Of a stretch of DNA of 8,587 nucleotides, positions 1 through 5,889 are shown piece by piece (within the stretch, counting starts at the first letter, position 1; every line of letters starts with the position of its first letter). A model generated the notes under the pieces. The model was given only the letters and a program-made list of their open reading frames with translations. It had not been told where the DNA came from and did no database searches. Source of the stretch: Leucobacter_A sp035514995 (GTDB taxonomy: Bacteria > Actinomycetota > Actinomycetes > Actinomycetales > Microbacteriaceae); the NCBI GenBank assembly GCA_035514995.1, contig DATJCC010000027.1:1-8587 (forward strand), read 5' to 3'. A program made the translations under genes and the position numbers.

Positions 1-1
1 C

Positions 2-82
2 CATCGCCATGACGTTAAGGGCACGGTTGAGTTTGCGGTCACCGCCGCGGTTGAGTCGGTGTCGAACCGTGTTTCCTGAAGA
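2..82 (-). pseudogene. IS110-family transposase, C-terminal fragment
   Basis: The minus strand reads SSGNTVRHRLNRGGDRKLNR and then ALNVMAM up to the window edge. I recognise this as the conserved C-terminal transposase segment (IS116/IS110/IS902 type) that mediates IS110-family recombination. The gene's 3' end lies beyond the left edge of the window. Its 5' part should lie to the right, but the similarity stops at about position 82, a few bases before the terminal repeat of the IS30 element. The codons just upstream (KIH) no longer look like the family. No start or catalytic N-terminal RuvC-like (DEDD) domain is present, so this is a dead remnant in this window. Family assignment is from memory of the motif and rests on about 27 residues. 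Confidence 0.7.
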
Positions 83-91
83 ATGTATTTT

Positions 92-158
92 GTCAAATAT
101 AGGTGAGCCACTATTGCATGAAAAGTGAGCCGGTGGTTTCAAGTGGTGGTTGCAACAC
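92..158. repeat. IS30 terminal inverted repeat, transposase 3' end
   Basis: This 67-base segment matches the reverse complement of 1399-1466 with one single-base indel and about ten mismatches. The inner part is nearly identical: GTGAGCCGGTGGTTTCAA, then GGTGGTTGCAACAC after a short mismatch. It contains GTGAGCC twice in direct orientation (103-109 and 125-131) and the palindrome GTTGCAAC (149-156). The transposase stop codon begins one base after it, so there is almost no spare DNA at this end. Confidence 0.85.
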
Positions 159-159
159 G

Positions 160-1380
160 TTATAAAGAAAACCCTATCGCTTCGGCAGGGGTAGCCCAAC
201 CAAGAACACGTTTTGGGCGGTCGTTGAGCAAAAGTTGCGTGTCCTGAATTTCAGCATCTGTTACCATACTGAAATCGGTCCCTTTGGGATAAAAATCACG
301 TATCAACCCATTCAAATTTTCGTTGCTGCCTCGCTGCCAGGGAGAATGGGGGTCACAAAAATATACAGGGCAGTTCACTGCTTGAGTGAACGTTTTAACA
401 CGAGCCATTTCTACCCCTTGATCCCAGGTTAAAGAAAGCTTTAAACCCTCTGGGAGTGACCTCAGCATCTTTTCTAGTTCCATAATTACGGTGAGTGATG
501 TATGTTCAATTGGTAGCCTTGCCAACAAATTGAACCTTGTTTTACGTTCAATTAAAGAGATCAGCGCTGACCTGCTACCACGACCTATCACTAAATCGCC
601 CTCCCAATGCCCAACAGTTTGGCGGTCTTCTACCTCGATAGGTCTTGTCACGATCGGTGTTTCCTTGACCCAGGGTTTGCGGCTCAGCCTGCATGCAGTC
701 CTAAACCGTTTTCTACGTTTTTTGCGGCCTGTACGTAAAGATTTTCTTGTATCAAATTCGTTAAAAAGGCTGCCTACATCTCTTGAATAGAGTTCTCTAT
801 AGATAGTTTCATGACTGATATGCATCAGCGTGGTTGCAGGGAAATCAATCTTCAACCTGTGAGCTATCTGTTCAGGTGAATGCCTATTTTTTAGTCTTGC
901 CACGACCTCAGCTCTTAGCTGCACATTTGCATGTAGTTTACGTGTTTTAGGTCTAGCACGCTCAAGTAGACTCCGTTGCTGTGCTGCAGCAGCTAAGTAT
1001 GTGTCACCGCCAGAAAATTGTGCTCCCAAAGAAAGCTCTCGAGTAATAGTCGAGGTAGCCATCCCTAAGGTTGCAGCAATTTTACGGGCAGACCAGCCAT
1101 CACGATGTCTAACCTCTATAGTGACGCGTTCAGATAAACCAATCTTGCCGTTAGCAGGCAGGCCAGCCGAGGTAGGACCATATTTTGTTGAGGAAGCCCC
1201 AAATTCTGTTCCGATGATGCCGCCATGGTAATCGTGTTGTTTGAATCTCATACCAACCATTTTTGCCCACCGTTGCACACTGTGTCGTGAAACACCTAGC
1301 AGGCGGCTAACATCTCGGGAAGACTCCCCAATTTGTAGTAGTTCCAGGGCTCTAGCCCGAACTCCTTTTGAATACGCCAT
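160..1380 (-). CDS. IS30-family DDE transposase
   Basis: This protein would cut and join the ends of the surrounding element. With the ATG start it is 406 residues, near the upper end for the family. The N-terminus carries a helix-turn-helix at about residues 8-40 and a second IS30-type helix-turn-helix at about 82-118 (SERVTIEVRHRDGWSARKIA). The RNase H-fold DDE core follows, with D262 in GHWEGDLVIG, D320 in LTWDQGVEM and E354 in RGSNENLNG. The second Asp and the Glu are separated by 33 residues, as expected for DD(33)E IS30 enzymes. The C-terminus has the family's NDRPKRVLGWATPAEA signature. An in-frame TTG at 1407 would add nine residues but lies inside the terminal repeat. The ATG at 1380 has GGAG close upstream, so I prefer it. 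The gene has no frameshift or internal stop and looks functional. Confidence 0.93.
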   Translation of the reverse strand: MAYSKGVRARALELLQIGESSRDVSRLLGVSRHSVQRWAKMVGMRFKQHDYHGGIIGTEFGASSTKYGPTSAGLPANGKIGLSERVTIEVRHRDGWSARKIAATLGMATSTITRELSLGAQFSGGDTYLAAAAQQRSLLERARPKTRKLHANVQLRAEVVARLKNRHSPEQIAHRLKIDFPATTLMHISHETIYRELYSRDVGSLFNEFDTRKSLRTGRKKRRKRFRTACRLSRKPWVKETPIVTRPIEVEDRQTVGHWEGDLVIGRGSRSALISLIERKTRFNLLARLPIEHTSLTVIMELEKMLRSLPEGLKLSLTWDQGVEMARVKTFTQAVNCPVYFCDPHSPWQRGSNENLNGLIRDFYPKGTDFSMVTDAEIQDTQLLLNDRPKRVLGWATPAEAIGFSL

Positions 1381-1403
1381 AACACTCCAATCAGTAGAGT
1401 GTT
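1381..1403 (-). promoter_or_regulatory. Hairpin over the transposase ribosome-binding site
   Basis: AACACTC (1381-1387) and GAGTGTT (1397-1403) are a perfect 7-bp inverted repeat with a 9-base loop, directly abutting the transposase ATG on the minus strand. The only Shine-Dalgarno-like sequence (GGAG) overlaps the arm next to the ATG. A transcript entering from outside the element would fold this stem and hide the ribosome-binding site, whereas one starting inside the loop or arm would not. The repeat is visible; the regulatory role is inferred from similar protection seen in other insertion sequences. Confidence 0.4.
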
Positions 1404-1466
1404 GCAACCACCGTTTGAAACCACCGGCTCACTTCTGAGTGCAAAAGTGGCTCACAAACATTTGAC
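1399..1466. repeat. IS30 terminal inverted repeat, transposase 5' end
   Basis: This is the partner of 92-158 in opposite orientation, 68 bases long. It holds two GGCTCAC words (1426-1432 and 1449-1455), the complement of the paired GTGAGCC motifs at the other end. Spacing is 23 bases here and 22 there. The palindrome GTTGCAAC recurs at 1401-1408. The repeated words are plausible transposase-binding sites. Confidence 0.85.
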
Positions 1467-1471
1467 CATAC

Positions 1472-1735
1472 ACAGGGGGAGAGTTCGCGCACCATTACCG
1501 GTTGGCAGACACGATTGGGGTGCCCACCTATTTCGCTGACCCGTACTGCGCGTATCAGCGTGGCACCAATGAACACTTCAACGGGCGCCTCCGCAAGTAC
1601 CTCCCTAAGAGAACCAGCTTCCATGACCTCACCCAGGAAGAACTCGACGAGATCATTTACGAGATCAACAACCGGCCACGCAAAGTCCTCGGCTGGGCGA
1701 CACCCGCGGAAGTGTTCCAAGAGCTATGCTCGTAA
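1472..1735 (+). pseudogene. Second IS30-family transposase, C-terminal fragment
   Basis: An open frame runs from the right edge of the complete IS30 element to a TAA at 1733-1735. It contains GGEFAHHY just after the position of the second catalytic Asp, then ADTIGVPTYFADPY, the third catalytic residue in QRGTNEHFNGRL, and the ending NNRPRKVLGWATPAEVFQEL. The last segment is shared with the intact transposase, but the proteins are otherwise clearly different, so this is not a duplication of the neighbour. The N-terminal DNA-binding domains and the first two Asp residues are missing. Reading upstream, the frame closes with TGA at 1463-1465 inside the neighbouring repeat. A TTG at 1502 could serve as a start, but the product would lack two thirds of the protein and could not be an active transposase. 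Confidence 0.88.
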
Positions 1736-1982
1736 GTGACTCACCGAGTGTTGCACTTCAAACTAGAACCCGGGCCCCTGCAGCCTCTAAAATCACCCTA
1801 TTGCTGGTTTTATCGCTCCATAGCATCAAGGTTTTTATCGCGTATGTTGTTTAGTAACTAAGACATGCAGAGTTAACTGAATATAAAGTTTTTCAGCTAT
1901 TAAAAATAGTCTTCTTAGTCTGAAAAAGCGCAGCCATCGAACTAGATACCCTCAGTAGTTAATTTGTCTTTTGTCTCCTAAA
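1736..1982. other. IS30 remnant end and AT-rich spacer, no gene
   Basis: The first part (to about 1780) contains GTGTTGCACTTCAAACTAGA, which is placed where the terminal inverted repeat of the second IS30 element should be and resembles such ends. The rest is AT-rich and noncoding. It holds an inverted repeat TTTTTCAG/CTGAAAAA (1889-1896 and 1920-1927) with a smaller CTATT-AAA-AATAG palindrome (1897-1909) inside it. This lies 56-94 bases past the PaaX-family stop on the minus strand and could act as a weak, AT-rich transcription end for the kyn operon. There is no GC-rich stem, so I would not call it a confident terminator. I see no tRNA or small RNA. Confidence 0.5.
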
Positions 1983-2810
1983 TTAACAATTTGGCGACCT
2001 TTGTGCCGTTGATAAAACGTGTAGCGAAGCTCGTTTTTGTAGTGCATCAACGCAAGTGGTAAAGATGTTGAAGGCGGTGGCACCCGGCCAGTCTTCTGGA
2101 AGCAGTCTTGTTGGTAGGCCCGGGTCAAGGTAGGGGATTGGCCGCCACCGGTCTACAATCTGCAAATAAACTCCAAAAGAATCTGCTTCAGAAAGATACT
2201 GCCCAAAAACCAGGTTTTGGTGCGCTAGAAAATTATCGTAGGAATCACGGATTGTTTGGAGGTCCCACCACTTTTCTACACTGTTAGCAAAACCGCCAGG
2301 CACTTCTGGGTCGTCAGTCATAAAAATTACTGCCTCGGTGTCGTGCTGCTTCAAAACGAGCTTCACTTCTTCTAGAAGGTGTTCGGGGGTGATCCACAAC
2401 CCGGGTGCGACTGTGCCGCAGCCGAGCCACTGCAACCTTTTGCGCAGCTGATATCTTTTAGCCCGCTCAGATTCTGCAACGCTAAAAGATATCAGAGCCC
2501 ACTTATCGTCTTCACCCATTTGGTAGAGATTAAATATGCGCCGATCACCACGCTCAAGCATCGGTATGGCTGCCGGGTTCAGCCTGTATCCGATAGCTTC
2601 ACGACGCTCCGGTAACAGAAGCTTCTTCTGCTTTAAAGTTGCTATCCCGTTTCGAGCGGCCGCAGAAGTGACCCCTATTTCTTGCATGAGAGCAACAAGG
2701 TCGGCTACAGCGATCCACCCCCCGATTTGTCGCAAATAAAGACCAACAAAGGTGCGTAGCAGAGACACTGTGCTACCAGAGCGCGAATCTATATCATCTA
2801 ATATCACCAT
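1983..2810 (-). CDS. PaaX-family transcriptional regulator
   Basis: This 275-residue protein has the three-part PaaX architecture. A winged helix-turn-helix spans about residues 11-80 (LYLRQIGGWIAVADLVALM, then an SAAARNGIATL recognition helix). A central alpha-beta domain spans about 100-175 (WALISFSVAESERAKR, LQWLGCGTVAPGLWITPEH). The C-terminal domain spans about 178-262 (RWRPIPYLDPGLPTRLLPED, then WPG). PaaX regulators usually repress aromatic catabolism and release DNA on binding an aryl-CoA ester. As last gene of the kynA-amidohydrolase-kynU operon it probably controls that operon, perhaps sensing a tryptophan-derived aromatic or its CoA ester; this is inference. The start is odd: the ATG lies in the downstream copy (in transcription order) of a 19-bp tandem repeat and has no good Shine-Dalgarno sequence. 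An in-frame TAA nine bases upstream rules out a longer form. Confidence 0.88.
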   Translation of the reverse strand: MVILDDIDSRSGSTVSLLRTFVGLYLRQIGGWIAVADLVALMQEIGVTSAAARNGIATLKQKKLLLPERREAIGYRLNPAAIPMLERGDRRIFNLYQMGEDDKWALISFSVAESERAKRYQLRKRLQWLGCGTVAPGLWITPEHLLEEVKLVLKQHDTEAVIFMTDDPEVPGGFANSVEKWWDLQTIRDSYDNFLAHQNLVFGQYLSEADSFGVYLQIVDRWRPIPYLDPGLPTRLLPEDWPGATAFNIFTTCVDALQKRASLHVLSTAQRSPNC

Positions 2811-2839
2811 CTGTTTTTAGTATCACCATCTGTGTTCAG
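2802..2839. repeat. 19-bp tandem duplication at the paaX-like start
   Basis: Two adjacent 19-base units match at 17 of 19 positions: TATCACCATCTGTTTTTAG (2802-2820) and TATCACCATCTGTGTTCAG (2821-2839). On the minus strand each copy supplies ATGGTGATA, so the paaX-like start codon is duplicated 19 bases upstream. Because 19 is not a multiple of three, the upstream ATG (2827-2829) reads a different frame. That frame gives an 11-residue open frame, MVILKTDGDIR, ending at 2794 and overlapping the regulator's first codons. Confidence 0.8.
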
Positions 2840-2854
2840 CCGCCATTGTATTGT

Positions 2855-4084
2855 TTAGCTGATTGCTGCAGCGAGCGCGGCCATGCCGATTATGACCTCT
2901 TCATGTGAGGTGCTCAAAGGTGAAAGCCCTAAGCGGATATTGTCAGGGTTTCTAAAGTCAGGAATCACACCGTCGGCCCAAAGATCATCAATCACCGTGT
3001 TGAATTTTTCGTGGCCCACCGAAATGTGGCTGCCCCGGTCAGCATGCTCTTGAGGTGTCAAAAGCTTTGCACCAAGAGGAGCCAACAAAACTTCATACGC
3101 TTCAATTGCGAGCTCAGTTAAAGTTCGTGACTTTTCGCGCATCGCCTCAATGCCAGCTTCTTCAATCAGATCAAGCATGCAACTGGTGCCGATCATGCTC
3201 GTGACGTGAGCTGTGCCACTCAAAAACTTTTTGATGCCCTCATCGCTTTCATACTCTGGGCCCATCTCAAACACGTTAGCTGCGCCCCACCAACCCCAGA
3301 TTGGTTGTGTGAGATCTTTGATGCGTTCTTTAGCGACGTAAATAAAAGCGGGTGAGCCGGGGCCGCCATTTAAATATTTATAGGTGCAACCTACTGCAAG
3401 ATCGACGCCCCACTCGTCAAGCTGCATCGGCACACAACCAGCTGAGTGACATAGGTCCCAGATCATTAGCGCACCCGACTGCTTCACAACTTTTGTGATC
3501 CCTTGCATATCTGCGAGTGCACCGGAACGAAAATCTACGTGGCTTAGCAACACGAGCGCTGTTTTATCGCTCACCGCTGCCGCAACCTCCGTTGCTTGCA
3601 CCCCCATAATCGGGTCTGGTTTGAGCCACACAATATCCATGCCTCGAGCGCTAGCTATTCCTTCAACGATGAAGCGGTCCGTTGGAAAGTTGCCCTCTTC
3701 AATCACGATCTGGGTGCGGCCCTTGGGCTGTTGAAAACCGGCTGCAGCGTCTACCAATTTATAGATACCGATCGATGTTGAGTCGGCAACAATCGTCTGC
3801 CCGGGAGCTGCGCCTAACGTTAGTTTGCCGATGCGATCACCGAGTTGCCCCGGTAGTTCCATCCACTGTTCATCCCACGAGCGGATCAGTCTTGTACCCC
3901 AGTCATGGGCGATAAAACTTTGCATCCTCTCTGCGGTGGCTTTCAGTGGCCGCCCGAGCGAGTTTCCGTCAAGATATGCTTTAACACCCGGGGCGTCTAC
4001 AAACGCGTCACGGTGATGAGCTAACTTATCTTGTGCGTCAAGCTCGCGGGCTTTTGCTAGAAGTGTTTGCGTTGTCTCATTCAT
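2855..4084 (-). CDS. kynU: Kynureninase
   Basis: Kynureninase (EC 3.7.1.3) is a cytoplasmic, PLP-dependent enzyme that hydrolyses L-kynurenine to anthranilate and L-alanine. The 409-residue length is normal. Visible family features are YLDGNSLGRP (38-47), FPTDR (133-137), SHVDFRSG (181-188) and the PLP-pyridine Asp210 in WDLCHSAG. The Schiff-base Lys236 lies in CTYKYLNGGPG, and Arg384 in PDNIRLGLSPL is the likely substrate-carboxylate arginine. The ATG shares one base with the stop of the preceding amidohydrolase gene (TAATG). AGGAG lies seven bases upstream, which implies translational coupling. No kynurenine 3-monooxygenase or 3-hydroxyanthranilate dioxygenase gene is in the window, so the visible pathway ends at anthranilate. 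No key residue is missing. Confidence 0.96.
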   Translation of the reverse strand: MNETTQTLLAKARELDAQDKLAHHRDAFVDAPGVKAYLDGNSLGRPLKATAERMQSFIAHDWGTRLIRSWDEQWMELPGQLGDRIGKLTLGAAPGQTIVADSTSIGIYKLVDAAAGFQQPKGRTQIVIEEGNFPTDRFIVEGIASARGMDIVWLKPDPIMGVQATEVAAAVSDKTALVLLSHVDFRSGALADMQGITKVVKQSGALMIWDLCHSAGCVPMQLDEWGVDLAVGCTYKYLNGGPGSPAFIYVAKERIKDLTQPIWGWWGAANVFEMGPEYESDEGIKKFLSGTAHVTSMIGTSCMLDLIEEAGIEAMREKSRTLTELAIEAYEVLLAPLGAKLLTPQEHADRGSHISVGHEKFNTVIDDLWADGVIPDFRNPDNIRLGLSPLSTSHEEVIIGMAALAAAIS

Positions 4085-4944
4085 TATTTTTCTCCTGGGT
4101 GTGGTTTTGCTTTTGCAAAATCTAGTTGACCGGGGACGCCCGGAATTGCTGTTTGAAGTGTTGAAAGCTCCCCGGCGATACCGGGGGCTGGACCGGTCAA
4201 TGCTCTGATGATCTGCTCTTCTGTGAGGCCAGCTTTTTGTAGAGCGGCTATCTCGCGCATGTTTAAGCCTGTGGCTGTCGGGCCGTTACCCATATCTGAA
4301 CCGTAAAGGACTAAGCCGCCGCCCGCAGCAAAACGGGAAAGGTTATCGATCGCTACAAAAAAGTTTTCGTCTGGCTCGCCCCAACCGTGTATGTCTAGGG
4401 TTGAGATCCACGTCATCTGGTTAGCCTGTTTTTTGATTTCAAGGTCGGAGAGCTTTTCAGAAAAAGGAGTGTGCGCTAAATATTGGGCTCCCGCCCTGCG
4501 CGCTCTCGCTGCTTGACCGATCCCTTCTGCGTGCACCACAACGGGTAGCTTGTGTGCTCGTGCAGAGGTAACTATTTTGAGCAGTAGTTCATCGCTTAGC
4601 ACAGGCCCTGCACTACTGTTCAGAGCGACCTTGATCACACACGCGCCACAATCTGCCATTTCTTTTACGTGAGTGTGCGCGTCGCTAAGTGTTTCTACGA
4701 ATCTCCACGACCCCGTTGTCGCCCACGACCTATCTGAGGGATAACCTCCTGGTGCTGTCAAAAAAGCTCCAGCATAAAGCAGTTGCGGGTCGCCCTCACC
4801 CGTTTTGACACTCGAAATTGTTTCTGGGTTTGCGCCGAGATCAAGCACTCGGGCTATCGCAGAGCCTGCTAAAGCCGAGCCATCTATCAAAGAGGTGTGC
4901 ACGTGCCAATCGGTGAAACCCGGCACCACAACATAATCTTGCAT
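4084..4944 (-). CDS. Amidohydrolase-superfamily enzyme, candidate formylkynurenine formamidase
   Basis: This 286-residue metal-dependent hydrolase has a full amidohydrolase ligand set. His14 and His16 are in PGFTDWHVHTS, Lys105 in CVIKVAL, His138 in VVVHAEG, His158 in LAHTPFS and Asp217 in YGSDMGN, which suggests a binuclear site bridged by a carboxylated lysine. Both halves of the beta-sandwich that usually flanks the barrel are absent: the protein starts about eight residues before the HxH strand and ends shortly after the last barrel helix. The start is secure because an in-frame TAG lies 24 bases upstream. The gene sits 27 bases after kynA and overlaps kynU by one base. That position fits the missing middle step, hydrolysis of N-formylkynurenine to kynurenine and formate, but the sequence is unrelated to classical KynB. 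Another amide, lactam or imide substrate is possible. Family is confident; function is inference. Confidence 0.85.
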   Translation of the reverse strand: MQDYVVVPGFTDWHVHTSLIDGSALAGSAIARVLDLGANPETISSVKTGEGDPQLLYAGAFLTAPGGYPSDRSWATTGSWRFVETLSDAHTHVKEMADCGACVIKVALNSSAGPVLSDELLLKIVTSARAHKLPVVVHAEGIGQAARARRAGAQYLAHTPFSEKLSDLEIKKQANQMTWISTLDIHGWGEPDENFFVAIDNLSRFAAGGGLVLYGSDMGNGPTATGLNMREIAALQKAGLTEEQIIRALTGPAPGIAGELSTLQTAIPGVPGQLDFAKAKPHPGEK

Positions 4945-4971
4945 TTCAGTTTGCTCTTTTGCTGACTAAGC

Positions 4972-5844
4972 TCATTTTTGTTCGATCTCGGTGCGCACTG
5001 CAAAGAGCTCTGGAAAGAAGGTGAGACTCAAGGCCCGCTGCAAGAAGTCGACTCCACTTGACCCGCCGGTTCCCGTTTTCATGCCTATAGTGCGTGTCAC
5101 AACACGCAGGTGTCTGAAACGCCAGAATTGAAAATTGTCTTCCAAATCTACAAACTCTTCGCACGCTTCGTAGAGATCCCAATGTTCAGTATGATTTTCA
5201 TAAATTTCGCGAATCGCACCCACCAGATCTTCATTGAATTGGTAAGCTTTTGTGACGTCTCGGTCGAGCACTTCCTGCGGCACGGCTAGCCCGCGACGAG
5301 CCATTAACGCCAAAAATTCATCATAAAGAGTAGGTGTGTTAAGTTCCTCTTCGAGCAGAGCGCGATTAGCAGGCTCACTATCAAAGACGTCGAGCATTTT
5401 TGCGTTTTTGTTGCCGAGCGCAAATTCAACTGCACGATACTGCACCGATTGGAACCCTGAAGAGTTACCCAAGGTTCCCCTAAATTGTGCATATTCAGTT
5501 GGGGTGAGGGTAGAAAGAACAGACCACTGTCCCGTTAGCACCTCTTGAATGTGTTTAACCCTCGCTAGTGGCTTTAATCCCTCACGCAGGTTGTCTTGCC
5601 GCAAAAATTCACGCGCACTCCTGATTTCATGCAAAATTAACTTCAACCACAGTTCGGCAGTTTGATGCTGAATTATAAACAGCATCTCATCGTGATGTTC
5701 AGGCACGCTTACAGGGTTTTGAGCTCCTAAAATTTTGTCGAGCGCAAGATAGCTACCATACGTCATTTTGTCTTTGAGATCGGTAACTATCGAGTCTTCA
5801 AGCTGTCTGGTATTGTCTGTCACGTTTTGATCAGAAGCGCTCAC
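4972..5844 (-). CDS. kynA: Tryptophan 2,3-dioxygenase
   Basis: TDO (EC 1.13.11.11) is a cytoplasmic, usually tetrameric haem enzyme that opens the indole ring of L-tryptophan to N-formylkynurenine, the first step of the kynurenine route. In the 290-residue form, MTYGSYLALDKIL, HHDEMLFIIQHQTAELW, FRGTLGNSSGFQSVQYR and FRHLRVVTRTIGMKTGTGGS are all family hallmarks. Phe56, His60 and Arg122 match the substrate-pocket residues and His245 the proximal haem ligand of well-studied bacterial TDO, all at one constant offset. I chose the GTG at 5844 because a perfect AAAGGAG lies five bases upstream. In-frame ATGs at 5898 and 5883 would add 18 or 13 atypical residues, lack a ribosome site and fall over the promoter. 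It is the first gene of the operon with the amidohydrolase, kynU and the PaaX-like gene. Confidence 0.96.
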   Translation of the reverse strand: MSASDQNVTDNTRQLEDSIVTDLKDKMTYGSYLALDKILGAQNPVSVPEHHDEMLFIIQHQTAELWLKLILHEIRSAREFLRQDNLREGLKPLARVKHIQEVLTGQWSVLSTLTPTEYAQFRGTLGNSSGFQSVQYRAVEFALGNKNAKMLDVFDSEPANRALLEEELNTPTLYDEFLALMARRGLAVPQEVLDRDVTKAYQFNEDLVGAIREIYENHTEHWDLYEACEEFVDLEDNFQFWRFRHLRVVTRTIGMKTGTGGSSGVDFLQRALSLTFFPELFAVRTEIEQK

Positions 5845-5849
5845 TGTAT

Positions 5850-5856
5850 CTCCTTT
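5850..5856 (-). promoter_or_regulatory. Ribosome-binding site of kynA
   Basis: The minus strand reads AAAGGAG, a full match to the 16S anti-Shine-Dalgarno core, followed by a five-base spacer and GTG. This site decides the kynA start in favour of the GTG over the longer ATG frames. Confidence 0.85.
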
Positions 5857-5889
5857 GAGGTTGTGGTCGGCACTAACACCCATATAGGC

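Larger units (their letters stand above)
92..1466. mobile_element. Complete IS30-family insertion sequence
   Basis: The element is about 1.38 kb. It is bounded by long imperfect inverted repeats at 92-158 and 1399-1466 and filled almost entirely by one minus-strand transposase gene. The outermost shared word is GTCAAAT (92-98, and as its complement at 1460-1466). Weaker similarity between the ends continues about 7 bases further out, so the true tips may lie near 85 and 1473. I found no target-site duplication. The left flank is an IS110 remnant and the right flank a different IS30 transposase remnant, so the flanks do not join into one gene. The intact transposase and paired ends suggest a recent and possibly still mobile copy. 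Confidence 0.85.

Noticed and set aside
235..1231. Several plus-strand frames of 65-99 codons inside the IS30 element
   Set aside because: All are antisense to the intact transposase gene and have no family features.
1381..1407. Transposase start at the TTG at 1407
   Set aside because: It lies inside the terminal inverted repeat and has no ribosome site; the ATG at 1380 has GGAG and gives a normal IS30 N-terminus.
1391..1720. 109-codon minus-strand frame over the IS30 fragment
   Set aside because: It is antisense to the clear plus-strand transposase fragment and crosses the IS junction; its product matches nothing I recognise.
1893..1937. Minus-strand 14-codon frame (MAALFQTKKTIFNS)
   Set aside because: No ribosome site and no context; its end lies in the AT-rich inverted repeat, so it is probably chance.
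1736..1982. tRNA or attachment site near the IS remnants
   Set aside because: I looked for cloverleaf features on both strands and found no T-loop GTTCRA-type core with matching stems.
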